A program made the position numbers and the translations under genes. The notes under the pieces were generated by a model. That model was not told where the DNA came from and made no database searches. It worked only from the letters and a program-made list of their open reading frames with translations. From Clavibacter michiganensis (GTDB lineage Bacteria; Actinomycetota; Actinomycetes; Actinomycetales; Microbacteriaceae), in the NCBI GenBank assembly GCA_002150995.1, contig MDHJ01000001.1, positions 682,001-746,000 of the forward strand: a DNA stretch of 64,000 nt, given 5' to 3'. Positions within the stretch are counted from its first letter, which is position 1. Every line of letters begins with the position of its first letter. This document shows positions 36,399 through 45,639 of the stretch, one piece after another.

Positions 36399-39049
36399 CG
36401 GAGGCCCGTCCGGGCCGCGACCGAGCGCGGGTCGGCGGCCAGCACCTCGAGCAGGAAGTCGTCCTCCTCGTGGCGGACGATGCGCGTCAGTCCCGGGACC
36501 GCAGCGAGCCGCGCGTGCACCTCGTCGCCGGAGCGGCGGAAGTCGCCCTCGGGGTGCCGCCAGTGGCAGGCGACGAGGGTGCCGGATGCGCCGAGCGCCC
36601 CGGGCAGGGCGGCGAGCACGCGGTCGAGGGCCGCGTCGTCGAGGTAGTACCCGACCTCGCTCATCACGACGAGGTCGAAGGCGCCCTCCGGCCAGTCGGC
36701 GCCGACGTCGCGCACCTCCACCTGCACGTGCGGCGCGTCGGCGAGGCGCGCCCGGGCCCGCTCGACGGCCGTCGGCGCGACGTCGACCGCCAGCAGCGCA
36801 TCCACGCGCTCGGCGAGGCCCGCCGTCGTCACCCCGATGGAGCATCCGATCTCGAGGGCCCGCCCGTACCGCTCGTCGGGCAGGGCGGCGAGGGTCGCGA
36901 GGCGCTTGCGGCGCTCGTACCAGCGGGTGGTGACGCGCCACGGGTCCTCGGAGCGCGCGTACGCGGCGTCGAAGCGCTCGGCGGCCGTGGGCGCGGCGGC
37001 GGGTCTCGTCGTGGACCCGTCGGCGACGATGAGGACCTCCCGGTCCCGGTCGGCGTTCCGCAGGTACCCCGCCTGCAGCACCGCGCGGTCCTCGGGTGCG
37101 GGGGAGAGCGGGTGCACCTGGCTCGCGTGCGCCGCGACGGCCGCGCGCTTGGCGGTCCGCGTCGCCGCGTCCAGCGGCAGCGCCCGGAGGTCGGCCCACG
37201 GCACGCGCGGGTCGTCGGGCGTCGCCCAGTGCCACATCCACACCGGGTACTCCACCAGCCGGATCCCGCGCTCGACCGGCAGGCCCGCCACCAGCTCCGC
37301 CACGACCTCGCCGACGACGCGGTGGTCGCGATGGCCGTCGCCCCGCCAGGGTGCGGCGACCCAGGTGCCGGGTGCCGCGTCGTCGAGCAGCGCGGCGAGG
37401 TCGGCGCGCACCGCGTCGCGCCGCTCGCGGACGCGGCCGTCGGGGTGCTCGAGCAGGGTCAGCGCGCTGCCGGGCGCCACGGCGTCGAGGGCGGTGCGGG
37501 CCTCGATCCGCCGGACGGCCGCGAGCTCCTCGGGCGACCGGGTGGGCGATCCCGGGTGCGAGGCGGCCCCGTCGGTCACGATCGCGAGGCGCACGGGCAC
37601 GCGGCGGGCGTGCGCGGCGGCGAGCAGACCGGCCGCGCCGATCGACTCGTCGTCGGCGTGCGCGGACACGACCAGGAGGCCGGCCATGCCGTCGAGGTCG
37701 ACGGGCGCGACGGCGTCCCAGCGGGGATCCGCGGCCCAGGCGTCGGCGTCCGTCCCCGGGCCCCGCGCGTCGAACGCGACGCGCGACGCCCCTTCCGCGT
37801 CGCCCGCGGCGCTCGCGTGCGCAGCCTCGGGCTCGCTCGCGACGGCGCTCGCCGGCGGGTCGACGGCCGCATCGGCATCCGCGTCCGCCGCGCCGCGGCG
37901 CGCCGCCTCCGCGAGGGCCCCGCCCAGCGACGCGTCGTCGCGCTCCGCATGGTGCTGCCGCACGTAGAGCTCGAGGTCGGCGACGCGCTTGGCGTGCGCC
38001 GGATCCTGCGCGAGCGGCGCCGGGCCGAGCGCGTGCGCGACGTGCGTCAGCGTCTCCTCGACGGCGCGTGCCACGACGGCGCGCACGCGCTTGGCGAGCA
38101 GCCGTCCCGCCTCGCCCTCCGCGAGCCCGCCGTCGACCAGCGCGGCGGCCTCGGCGAGGGATGCGCGCGCGCCGTCGAGGGTCGCGTCCACGGCGCCGAG
38201 GTGCATGAGCAGCAGCCGGTCGGCGCCCTCGCGGGAGGCGGCGGCGAGCAGGGTGCGCGCGAGGCCGACCGCTCCGCCGTACCAGCACGCGGCGACCCCG
38301 ATCCCGCCCCAGTGGAATCCCGGACGCTCGAGGTACCAGCCGGGAGCTCCCACGCGCCGGGCGGGCACGCCCGCCAGGCGCAGCGGTCCGCTCGGCACCT
38401 CCGTGAGCCCCCGGGCCGCCCACGCGTCCGGCACGACCTCCACGCCGGGCCGGCGGAGGTCGACCGCGTAGAGCCCGCGCGAGCCGTCGTCGACGGCGGC
38501 CGTGATGAGCGCGTGCGTCAGCGACCCGGCGAGCGAGCACCACGGCTTCGTGCCCGTGAGCAGCACCCGGTCCGGTCCGGCGCCGTCGTCGGCCTCCGCA
38601 CGGAGCGGCTCCCCGCCGCCCTCCGCCGCGAACACGCCCCATGTCGCCGCGGGGTCGCGTCCGGCGGCGACCCGGGCGGCGTCCGCTCCGCCGGTCGCGG
38701 CGCGCTCCTGGTCGAGGATCGCGAGCGCGTCGAGGTGCGGCTCGACGGTGCGGGCGAGGCCGAGGTCGGCCGCCGCGAGGGTCGCGAGGGCCTCCCAGAC
38801 GTCGCGGGTGCGTCCGCCTCCGGGGCGCGCGCCGTCGTCGTCGCCGAGGGCGACCGCGAGCGCGAGCGCCCGCTCGGTGGGCCAGGTCGGCTGCGCCGGG
38901 GATGCGGCGAGAGCCTCCAGGACGAGCGCGACGCCCGCACCGGGCGCGTCCTGCGCGGACGGCACCGCGCCGGCCGCGAGGCGGACGCGTGCCACGGCCG
39001 CGGCGGTGGTGGCGGCAGGGGAGGGGACGGGCTGGGGGCCGGGAGTCAC
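36395..39049 (-). CDS. Trifunctional fusion: acyl-CoA-dehydrogenase-like, PIG-L deacetylase, NodS-like methyltransferase
   Basis: One uninterrupted frame of 884 residues joins three enzymes. Residues 10-375 resemble acyl-CoA dehydrogenases (LLTGTKPWCSLAGSLTHALI, FHWGGIGVAACWYGGAVGLA, ending ELYVRQHHAER). An Ala/Asp-rich linker (376-425) follows. Residues 426-670 are a PIG-L (LmbE) deacetylase with zinc sites SAHADDES (462-469, Pro to Ala variant of HPDDE) and GHRDHRVVG (572-580). Residues 690-870 are a class I methyltransferase of NodS type: FDAAYARSEDPW, TTRWYERRKRLATLAALP, motif I ALEIGCSIGVTT and SEVGYYL. The start is uncertain: GTG 39049 is chosen, GTG 39064 is possible. A GT2 gene is coupled behind. 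Probable glycan or glycolipid tailoring. Confidence 0.85.
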   Translation of the reverse strand: MTPGPQPVPSPAATTAAAVARVRLAAGAVPSAQDAPGAGVALVLEALAASPAQPTWPTERALALAVALGDDDGARPGGGRTRDVWEALATLAAADLGLARTVEPHLDALAILDQERAATGGADAARVAAGRDPAATWGVFAAEGGGEPLRAEADDGAGPDRVLLTGTKPWCSLAGSLTHALITAAVDDGSRGLYAVDLRRPGVEVVPDAWAARGLTEVPSGPLRLAGVPARRVGAPGWYLERPGFHWGGIGVAACWYGGAVGLARTLLAAASREGADRLLLMHLGAVDATLDGARASLAEAAALVDGGLAEGEAGRLLAKRVRAVVARAVEETLTHVAHALGPAPLAQDPAHAKRVADLELYVRQHHAERDDASLGGALAEAARRGAADADADAAVDPPASAVASEPEAAHASAAGDAEGASRVAFDARGPGTDADAWAADPRWDAVAPVDLDGMAGLLVVSAHADDESIGAAGLLAAAHARRVPVRLAIVTDGAASHPGSPTRSPEELAAVRRIEARTALDAVAPGSALTLLEHPDGRVRERRDAVRADLAALLDDAAPGTWVAAPWRGDGHRDHRVVGEVVAELVAGLPVERGIRLVEYPVWMWHWATPDDPRVPWADLRALPLDAATRTAKRAAVAAHASQVHPLSPAPEDRAVLQAGYLRNADRDREVLIVADGSTTRPAAAPTAAERFDAAYARSEDPWRVTTRWYERRKRLATLAALPDERYGRALEIGCSIGVTTAGLAERVDALLAVDVAPTAVERARARLADAPHVQVEVRDVGADWPEGAFDLVVMSEVGYYLDDAALDRVLAALPGALGASGTLVACHWRHPEGDFRRSGDEVHARLAAVPGLTRIVRHEEDDFLLEVLAADPRSVAARTGLR

Positions 39050-39265
39050 AGGAGGGGGAGCCACTTCGTCAAGGGGATTGACCGGACGGGATCCGGCCTG
39101 CTCCTCGAACCTACAAGCGTCGGACCGCCGTCGCCCACCGCGATGCGCGGATCGCGTGTCGTCGACTCCCGCCCCGCGCGGATCCCCCGGCCCGGGCGGT
39201 GTGGGACCCTGGCGGCGGTGCCCGGGCGCGATCCGCACCGGGCACGCATCCAGGAGGGGACCACC

Positions 39266-39556
39266 ATGCAGGACCGCACCGATGAGCACGTCGACGCGCA
39301 CGACCCGGAGCCGACGACGACGAGCCCGTCCGAACCGACCGCCCCCGAGGCGCGGGAGTCCGACCCGCCCGCTCCCGAGTCTCCGGAGGCCGCGCCGCAC
39401 GCCCCCGAGGCGGTCGAGGAGTTCGAGCGCCTGGCCGTGCTGCGCATGGGCGGCGAGGACCTGGAGGGCGCACTCGACGGGCTGCCCGGCGAGGAGGCCC
39501 GGGACGTGGCCGAGGTCGCGATCGACCGCGTCGTCCGCAGCTACGAGGACCTCTAG
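39266..39556 (+). CDS. Small acidic hypothetical protein
   Basis: The 96-residue protein is preceded by AGGAGGGGACCACC. Residues 1-50 are Pro/Glu/Thr/Ser-rich and probably disordered. Residues 51-96 (VEEFERLAVLRMGGEDLEGA, then LPGEEARDVAEVAIDRVVRS) look like two amphipathic helices. No domain is recognised. Its TAG stop and the TAG of purC on the other strand are the same CTAG palindrome (39553-39556), so the coding regions overlap by four bases tail to tail. Confidence 0.75.
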   Translation: MQDRTDEHVDAHDPEPTTTSPSEPTAPEARESDPPAPESPEAAPHAPEAVEEFERLAVLRMGGEDLEGALDGLPGEEARDVAEVAIDRVVRSYEDL

Positions 39557-40521
39557 GGGAGCGCCCGCGGCTGCCCGCCCGTCAGGCGCGCGATCAGCTC
39601 GCGGTACCGCTCCGCCGTCCGCTCGACGATCTCCTGCGGCAGCACCGGCGGCGTGCCGGTCTTGTCCCAGTTCGCGCTGAGCCAGTCGCGCACGATCTGC
39701 TTGTCGAAGCTGTCCGTGCGGTTGCCGGTCGCGTAGGCCTCGGCGTCCCAGTAGCGGGACGAGTCGCTCGTGAGCACCTCGTCGGCCAGCGTCGTGATGC
39801 CCGTGCGCGGGTCGATGCCGAACTCGAGCTTCGTGTCGGCGAGGATCACGCCGCGCTCCTCGGCGACGGCCGACGCGCGCCGGTAGACGTCGAGCGAGAG
39901 GTCGCGCAGCCGGGCGGCCTCCTCGTGGCCGACGAGCTCCTCGGTGCGCGCGAACGTGATGTTCTCGTCGTGCTGGCCCTGCGGCGCCTTCCAGGCGGGC
40001 GTGTAGATCGGCTCGGGCAGCCGGTCGCCCTGCTGCAGGCCGGCCGGGAGCGGGATGCCGCACACCGTGCCGTGCTCGCGGTACTCCTCCCAGCCGGATC
40101 CGGCGAGGTAGCCGCGCACCACGCACTCGATGGGCAGCATCTCGAGCACCCGGCAGAGCATCGCCCGGCCCCGCACGGGCTCCGGGATGCCGATGCGGTC
40201 GAGCGTCGCGGCGTCGACGAGGTGGTTCGGCACGTCGAGCCGGTCGAACCACCAGAGGCTGAGCTGCGTGAGGAGCTCGCCCTTGCCGGGGATGCCCGGC
40301 TCGAGCGCGAAGTCGTAGGCGCTCACGCGATCGGTCGCGACGACGAGCACGTGCGGCTCGCCCTCGAGCGCCCGGTCCTCCGTGTCGTCGATCCGCGGGC
40401 TGAACAGCTCGCGCACCTTGCCCGAGTAGGCGTGCTCCCAGCCCGGCAGCTCCCAGTCGGAGGCGTGACCGGCGGGGACGCCGCCGGCGGGCACGCCGGC
40501 CGCGGGGGTCGAGGCGCTCAT
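39553..40521 (-). CDS. purC: Phosphoribosylaminoimidazole-succinocarboxamide synthase
   Basis: The 322-residue enzyme joins CAIR and aspartate with ATP to make SAICAR. It shows YSGKVRELF (about 32), the ATP loop VVATDRVSAYDFALEPGIPG (about 60-79), MLPIECVVRGYLAGSGW with the substrate Arg (about 125) and EFGIDPRTGITTLADEVLTSDSSRYW. A 25-residue Ala/Gly-rich leader precedes the catalytic part. The ATG overlaps the purD stop by four bases, so purD and purC are co-translated. No terminator separates its stop from the convergent small gene. Confidence 0.97.
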   Translation of the reverse strand: MSASTPAAGVPAGGVPAGHASDWELPGWEHAYSGKVRELFSPRIDDTEDRALEGEPHVLVVATDRVSAYDFALEPGIPGKGELLTQLSLWWFDRLDVPNHLVDAATLDRIGIPEPVRGRAMLCRVLEMLPIECVVRGYLAGSGWEEYREHGTVCGIPLPAGLQQGDRLPEPIYTPAWKAPQGQHDENITFARTEELVGHEEAARLRDLSLDVYRRASAVAEERGVILADTKLEFGIDPRTGITTLADEVLTSDSSRYWDAEAYATGNRTDSFDKQIVRDWLSANWDKTGTPPVLPQEIVERTAERYRELIARLTGGQPRALP

Positions 40522-41767
40522 CGGATCACCTGCGCGGCGATGTCGGTGCGGTGCTGCGACCCGTCGAGCGAGATGCGCCCCACGGCCTCGTACACCCGCG
40601 ATCTGGCCTCCTCGAAGCCGGCGCCGGTCGCGACGACGCTCAGCACCCGACCGCCCGTGGCGACGAGCCCCGCGTCCGAGGCGGCGGTGGCGGCGTGGGC
40701 CACGCTCACGCCCTCGACGCGCTCGGCGTCCTCGAGGCCGGTGATGACGCGCCCCGTCCGCGGCGACTCCGGGTAGCCCTCGCTCGCGAGGACCACCGTC
40801 ACGGCGACCTCGTCGGAGAACTCGGGACGCGGCACGCCGCCGAGCTCGCCGGAGGCAGCGGCGAGCAGCAGCTGCGAGAGCGGCGTGACGAGGCGGGGCA
40901 GCACGACCTGCGTCTCCGGATCCCCGAAGCGCGCGTTGAACTCGATGACCCGGATCCCGTCCGAGGTGAGGATGAGGCCGCAGTAGAGCAGGCCGATGAA
41001 CGGCGTCTGCTCCGCGGCGAGGCGGCGCACGGTGGGGAGCGCGATGGTGTCGATGACCTCGTCGACGAACCCCGCGGGCAGCCACGGCAGCGGCGAGTAG
41101 GCGCCCATGCCGCCGGTGTTCGGCCCCGCGTCGCCGTCGCCGAGGCGCTTGTAGTCCTGGGCGGGCGAGAGGGGGAGGACGTCGTGGCCGTCGGCGAGGA
41201 GGAACAGCGACACCTCCTGCCCGGCGAGGAACTCCTCGACGAGCACGGTGCCCTGGTCGAGGTAGTGGCGGGCGTGCTGCAGGGCGAGGGTGCGGTCGGC
41301 GGTGACGAGCACGCCCTTCCCGGCGGCGAGGCCGTCGGCCTTGATGACGTACGGCGCGCCGTACTCGTCGAGCGCGGCCTCGACCTCGTCGATCGTGCCC
41401 GCCTGGGCGGCGCGGCCCGTGGGCACGCCCGCCTCCTCCATGATGCGCTTCGCGAAGGTCTTGGAGCCCTCGAGCGCGGCGGCGGCCCGGCCCGGCCCGA
41501 ACACGGGGACGCCGCGGGTGCGCAGCGCGTCGGCGACCCCGGCGACGAGCGGCGCCTCGGGTCCGACGACCACCAGCTCGAAGCCCTCCCGAGGGCGTGC
41601 TCGGCGACGACGACGGGGTCCTCGATGTCCATCTGCACGACGGGCACGACGCGGGCGATGCCGGCGTTGCCGGGGGCCGCGACGATGTCGTGCCCGGCGT
41701 CCTCGCGGAGCAGGGCCGTGACGATGGCGTGCTCGCGCGCACCGGAACCGAGTACCAGGATCTTCAC
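40518..41767 (-). pseudogene. purD: Phosphoribosylamine-glycine ligase, single-base frameshift
   Basis: The start MKILVLGSGAREHAIVTALL and the rest of the ATP-grasp enzyme lie in two frames. A single base missing from the CCC at 41588-41590 (GGG on the coding strand) separates VVAEHALG from EGFELVVVGPEAPLVAGVAD. Joined, it is 416 residues, the normal length, with KADGLAAGKGV, EEFLAGQEVSLFLLADG, GPNTGGMGAYSP and VIEFNARFGDPETQ. PurD makes GAR from phosphoribosylamine, glycine and ATP, the second step of purine synthesis. Since it is normally required for growth without purines, a sequencing error is the likelier cause. Confidence 0.95.
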
Positions 41768-42146
41768 GCCCCCACCCTATCGACGGAGGGCCCGCCGATC
41801 CCGGCATGCGAGGGCGTCCGCGGCAGGCCGTGGACCGCGTCCGGGGGAGCGCCGTCGGCGGACGGGAGGCCGACCCGCCGCGGGAACGGGTCGGGTCGGC
41901 TCCCTGCCTCGTCCGGCGTTCTTCGGGTCCGCCGGGAGGCTCGTCGTCCGGTCCCTCCCGGCGCCCGGGGAGGCGCGGGAGGGAGGACGTCCTGCCGTGC
42001 CGGGCGGGTCGTGTCACCTCCCGGCACTTCCATACACGGTAATGGATGTCCCCCTAAATGCGGACACGTCATCCGGCCCCACTTGGAGGGGTGCCGCACG
42101 GGCCGCCGGGCCTCCGCGCCCGCAGTGCTCTGGCATCCTGGGGAGC
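41768..42146. other. 379-base intergenic region between divergent purD and sterol-carrier genes
   Basis: No gene is supported. Near the left end a TAGGGT box on the minus strand lies 12 bases before the purD ATG. Near the right end CATCCT lies seven bases before the ATG at 42147. The middle is GC-rich with several small dyads (for example ATGTCC and GGACAC around 42047-42066). Confidence 0.55.
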
Positions 42147-42527
42147 ATGGCCAAGGCGCGCATCCACCCCACCGTCGGACAGCCCGCCGTGAGGCGGGCG
42201 CTCGCCGAGGGCCCCGACGCCGATCGCGAGACGCGGGCCACGGCGGTCCGCTTCCTGCTTCAGGCGCTGGCCGACCTCGCCCCGGGCGGCACGGTCGAGG
42301 TGCGGGTGCCGCCCTTCGGCGCCGTGCAGTGCATCGAGGGCCCCGGCCACACGCGCGGCACGCCCCCGAACGTGATCGAGACCGACCCGGCCACCTGGAT
42401 CGCGCTCGCCACCGGCGGCACGAGCTGGGAGGCGGGCGTCGAGGCCGGCGCCGTGCGCGCGTCGGGCCTCCGCGCGGATCTGCGCGGCCTCCTCCCCGTC
42501 CCGTGGCAGCTGCCCGCCGACCGCTGA
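42147..42527 (+). CDS. Actinobacterial sterol-carrier-like family protein
   Basis: The 126-residue protein starts MAKARIHPTVGQPAVRRALA and contains LLQALADLAPGGTVEVRVPP, FGAVQCIEGPGHTRGTPPNV and TWIALATGGTSWEAGVEAGA. This is the pattern of the small SCP2-like proteins found next to pur genes in many actinobacteria. These are thought to bind lipids; function is untested. CATCCT seven bases before the ATG suggests a leaderless transcript. No membrane segment is seen. Confidence 0.82.
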   Translation: MAKARIHPTVGQPAVRRALAEGPDADRETRATAVRFLLQALADLAPGGTVEVRVPPFGAVQCIEGPGHTRGTPPNVIETDPATWIALATGGTSWEAGVEAGAVRASGLRADLRGLLPVPWQLPADR

Positions 42528-42655
42528 GCCCGCGGACCGCCGACCCCTCGGACCGCTGAGCCCGCCGGATCGCGACGCCTCCGACGACCTGACGCCCGCC
42601 TGTGCGCCGGGCTCCCGGTTCGCCGCCGGTCCGCGGCCCGGGGGAGAATGGGCGC

Positions 42656-42964
42656 ATGACCGACGCCCGACCCCAGCCCGACGACGAGCGCCGCACCGAG
42701 GTCCTCGTGCGGCGGTCCCCCCGCTACTTCCGCTTCATGGGGGTCGGTGCCGTGCTCGGCCTCATCGTCGCGATGGTGCTCACGCTGACGTTCCCGCCGA
42801 ACCCGGAGTTCTCCGAGGCCCAGGTGCTGGCGTTCCTGGCGCTGTTCGCGGTCGTCCTCTTCGGCGGCATCGCCGCGCTCATCGCGCTGGCCCTCGACCG
42901 CGCGGCGTCGCGCCGCTCCCGGGTGCTCACCGCCGAGCGCGAGCGCGGCGAACCCGGGGCCTGA
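42656..42964 (+). CDS. Small two-helix membrane protein
   Basis: The 102-residue protein has a polar N-terminus, two strong membrane helices (FMGVGAVLGLIVAMVLTLTF at about 27-46 and AFLALFAVVLFGGIAALIAL at about 58-77), and a basic tail. Conserved FPPNPEFSEAQVLAF connects them. The layout is common in uncharacterised actinobacterial proteins near purF. A GAGAAT box six bases before the ATG may be a leaderless -10. It is convergent with purF, with 15 bases between the stops. Confidence 0.75.
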   Translation: MTDARPQPDDERRTEVLVRRSPRYFRFMGVGAVLGLIVAMVLTLTFPPNPEFSEAQVLAFLALFAVVLFGGIAALIALALDRAASRRSRVLTAERERGEPGA

Positions 42965-42979
42965 ACCCGCCGGCCTCGA

Positions 42980-44440
42980 TCAGCTGAGCTGCGTGCGCTC
43001 CAGCCACGAGAGGTACTCCGGCGTGACGTTGCCGGTGATGTACTCGCCCGTGAAGCAGCTCATCTCGAGGTCCTCGACGCCGGTCGAGCCCTCGACGATG
43101 GCGTCGCGCATGTCCGCGACCTCCTGGTAGATGAGGTGGTCGGCGCCGAGCTCCTGCGCGATCTCGGGGATCTTCCGCCCGTGGGCGATGAGCTCCTCGC
43201 GCGAGGGCATGTTGATGCCGTAGACGTGCGGGTAGCGGACGGGGGGAGCCGCGGAGGTGAACGTGACCTTGTTCGCCCCGGCCTGCCGGGCCATCGTCAC
43301 GATCTCGCGGCTCGTCGTGCCGCGCACGATGGAGTCGTCGACGATGAGGATGTTCTTGCCCTCGAACTCCGAGCTCATCGCGTTGAGCTTCTGCCGCACC
43401 GACTTCTTGCGCTGCGCCTGCCCCGGCATGATGAACGTCCGGCCGACGTAGCGGTTCTTGTAGAAGCCCTCGCGGTACTCGATGCCGAGCGTCTGCGCGA
43501 CCTGCATGGCCGACGGGCGGGAGGAGTCCGGGATGGGCATGACCACGTCGATGTCGCCCGCGGGGCTGTGCTCGGCGATGGTCGCCGCGAGCCGGTTGCC
43601 CATGCGCAGGCGCGCGTCGTAGACGCTGATGCCGGACATGACGGAGTCGGGGCGCGCCAGGTACACGAACTCGAAGGCGCAGGGGATCAGGCGCGGCGTG
43701 GGGTGGCACTGCCGGGCGTGCATCTCGCCGTCCATGGTGATGAAGACCGCCTCGCCGGGCGCGACGTCGCGCACGATCTCGTAGCCGAGCGACTCCATGA
43801 CGAGCGACTCGCTCGCCACGACCCACTCCATGCGCCCGCCCGCGAGCTCGCGGCGGCCCAGGGTGAGCGGGCGGATCCCGAACGGGTCGCGGAACGCGAG
43901 CATGCCGTGCCCCGCGATCATCGCGATGGAGGCGTAGGAGCCCTGGACGCGCTCGTGCACGCGCTCCACGGCGGTGAACACCTGCTCGGGATCGAGCGCG
44001 AGGCCGGACACCTGCGACTGCAGCTCGTGCGCGAGGACGTTGACGAGCAGCTCGGTGTCGGAGCTGGTGTTGGTGTGGCGGCGATCGACGTGGAACAGCT
44101 CCTGCGCCAGCTCCCGCGTGTTCGTGAGGTTGCCGTTGTGCACGAGAACGATGCCGTAGGGCGCGTTCACGTAGAAGGGCTGCGCCTCGTCCTCGTCGGC
44201 GGCGCTGCCGCGGGTGGCGTAGCGCACGTGCCCGAGGCCCATGGTGCCGAGCAGCGCCCGCATGTCGCGGGTGCGGAAGGCCTCGCGGACCTGGCCGCTG
44301 AGCTTCTTCACGTGGAAGGTGTTGCCCTCCGCCGTGGCGATGCCGGTGGAGTCCTGACCGCGGTGCTGCAGGAGCAGGAGGCTGTCGTAGACGAGTTGGT
44401 TGACGGGTTCGGACGATACGACGCCGACGATGCCGCACAT
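42980..44440 (-). CDS. purF: Amidophosphoribosyltransferase
   Basis: The 486-residue enzyme makes phosphoribosylamine from PRPP and glutamine, the first committed step of purine synthesis. After removal of Met, the nucleophile is Cys2 (MCGIVGVVSSEPVNQLVYDS), with no propeptide. The Ntn-type glutaminase half shows LGHVRYATRG and VLVHNGNLTNT. The transferase half shows MPIPDSSRPSAMQVA, FIMPGQAQRKKSVRQKLN and the PRPP loop ILIVDDSIVRGTTSREIV. C-terminal Cys residues (EMSCFTGEYITG) match the Fe-S type sequence only in part. It diverges from purM by 89 bases. Confidence 0.97.
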   Translation of the reverse strand: MCGIVGVVSSEPVNQLVYDSLLLLQHRGQDSTGIATAEGNTFHVKKLSGQVREAFRTRDMRALLGTMGLGHVRYATRGSAADEDEAQPFYVNAPYGIVLVHNGNLTNTRELAQELFHVDRRHTNTSSDTELLVNVLAHELQSQVSGLALDPEQVFTAVERVHERVQGSYASIAMIAGHGMLAFRDPFGIRPLTLGRRELAGGRMEWVVASESLVMESLGYEIVRDVAPGEAVFITMDGEMHARQCHPTPRLIPCAFEFVYLARPDSVMSGISVYDARLRMGNRLAATIAEHSPAGDIDVVMPIPDSSRPSAMQVAQTLGIEYREGFYKNRYVGRTFIMPGQAQRKKSVRQKLNAMSSEFEGKNILIVDDSIVRGTTSREIVTMARQAGANKVTFTSAAPPVRYPHVYGINMPSREELIAHGRKIPEIAQELGADHLIYQEVADMRDAIVEGSTGVEDLEMSCFTGEYITGNVTPEYLSWLERTQLS

Positions 44441-44517
44441 GCTTCGGCTGACTCCTGAAGAGTAGAAGAGGTGGGGGAGCGGCCAGTCTCCCACACGGGA
44501 GCGGGGCGGTCGGCCGG

Positions 44518-44523
44518 TACTCT
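44518..44523 (+). promoter_or_regulatory. -10 box for leaderless purM
   Basis: TACTCT ends six bases before the purM GTG at 44530, leaving no room for a ribosome site. Confidence 0.55.
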
Positions 44524-44529
44524 GTCCCG

Positions 44530-45639
44530 GTGACCACCAAGAGCTCGTATGCAGAGGCCGGCGTCGACACGGAGGCCGGCGATCTCGCGGTCCAGCTGAT
44601 GAAGGAGGCCGTCTCCCGCACGCACGGCCCCGAGGTCATCGGCGGCTTCGGCGGCTTCGCCGGGCTGTTCGACGCGAGCGCCCTCACGCGCTTCCGGCAC
44701 CCGCTCCTCGCCACCTCCACCGACGGCGTGGGCACGAAGGTCGCCATCGCGCAGGCGATCGACAAGCACGACACCATCGGGCAGGACCTCGTGGGCATGG
44801 TCGTCGACGACATCGTCGTGGTCGGCGCCCGCCCCCTCTTCATGACCGACTACATCGCGTGCGGCCGCGTCGTACCCGCCCGCATCGCCGACATCGTCGC
44901 CGGGATCGCCCGCGCCTGCTCGGACACGGGCACCGCGCTCGTCGGCGGCGAGACGGCCGAGCACCCGGGGCTCCTCGGCCCGGACGACTACGACGTCGCG
45001 GGTGCCGCGGTCGGCGCCGTCGAGGCCGACGCGGTCCTCGGGGCGGAACGGGTGCGCGACGGCGACGTCGTGCTGGCGCTCGCGTCGAGCGGCCTGCACA
45101 GCAACGGCTTCTCGCTCGTCCGCCACATCCTCGCCACCGCCGGCATCGGCTTCGGCGACGCATCCGCCGAGCTCGGCGGGATCGTGGGCGAGGTGCTCCT
45201 CGAGCCCACCCGCCTCTACACGACGCCCATCCTCGACGTGCTCGCCCAGCCGGAGCTCGGCCCGGGCGTGCACTCCATCAGCCACGTCACCGGGGGCGGC
45301 ATCGCCGCCAACCTCGCGCGCGTCCTCCCGCGCGGTTCGTTCAGCGAGCTGGAGCGCTCCACCTGGTCGCCGCCCGCGGTGTTCCGGGCGCTCGCGGGCA
45401 TCGCGGGCTCGACGCTCGAGAGCGCCGAGGGCACCTGGAACCTCGGCATCGGCATGATCGCCGTCGTCGACGCCTCGGCCGCGGACGGCATCGCGCGCGC
45501 GCTGACCGCCGCGGGCATCCCGACGTGGGAGGCCGGTCGCGTGACCATCGGCGACGCCCCCGTCGGCGCCGGGTTCGAGCAGGGCGCCAAGGGCGTCGAC
45601 GGCGGGGCCGTGCGCCTCACGGGCAGCTACCGCGCCTGA
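44530..45639 (+). CDS. purM: Phosphoribosylformylglycinamidine cyclo-ligase (AIR synthase)
   Basis: The 369-residue enzyme closes FGAM to AIR with ATP. It has SYAEAGVDTEAGDLAVQLMK at the N-terminus, GGFGGFAGLFD, LLATSTDGVGTKVAIAQA, the ATP-binding GQDLVGMVVDDIVVVGARPL and LVGGETAEHPGLL, then ASSGLHSNGFSLVR and HVTGGGIAANLARVLPRG. The GTG start is set by the initial VTTKSSYAEAG and by the -10 box six bases upstream. It diverges from purF, and a bidirectional terminator lies 150 bases after its stop. Confidence 0.97.
   Translation: MTTKSSYAEAGVDTEAGDLAVQLMKEAVSRTHGPEVIGGFGGFAGLFDASALTRFRHPLLATSTDGVGTKVAIAQAIDKHDTIGQDLVGMVVDDIVVVGARPLFMTDYIACGRVVPARIADIVAGIARACSDTGTALVGGETAEHPGLLGPDDYDVAGAAVGAVEADAVLGAERVRDGDVVLALASSGLHSNGFSLVRHILATAGIGFGDASAELGGIVGEVLLEPTRLYTTPILDVLAQPELGPGVHSISHVTGGGIAANLARVLPRGSFSELERSTWSPPAVFRALAGIAGSTLESAEGTWNLGIGMIAVVDASAADGIARALTAAGIPTWEAGRVTIGDAPVGAGFEQGAKGVDGGAVRLTGSYRA

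Noticed and set aside
42519..42565. 15-base direct repeat GACCGCTGAGCCCGC at 42519 and 42551
   Set aside because: A short duplication just after a stop codon; too small and isolated to suggest an attachment site or insertion scar.
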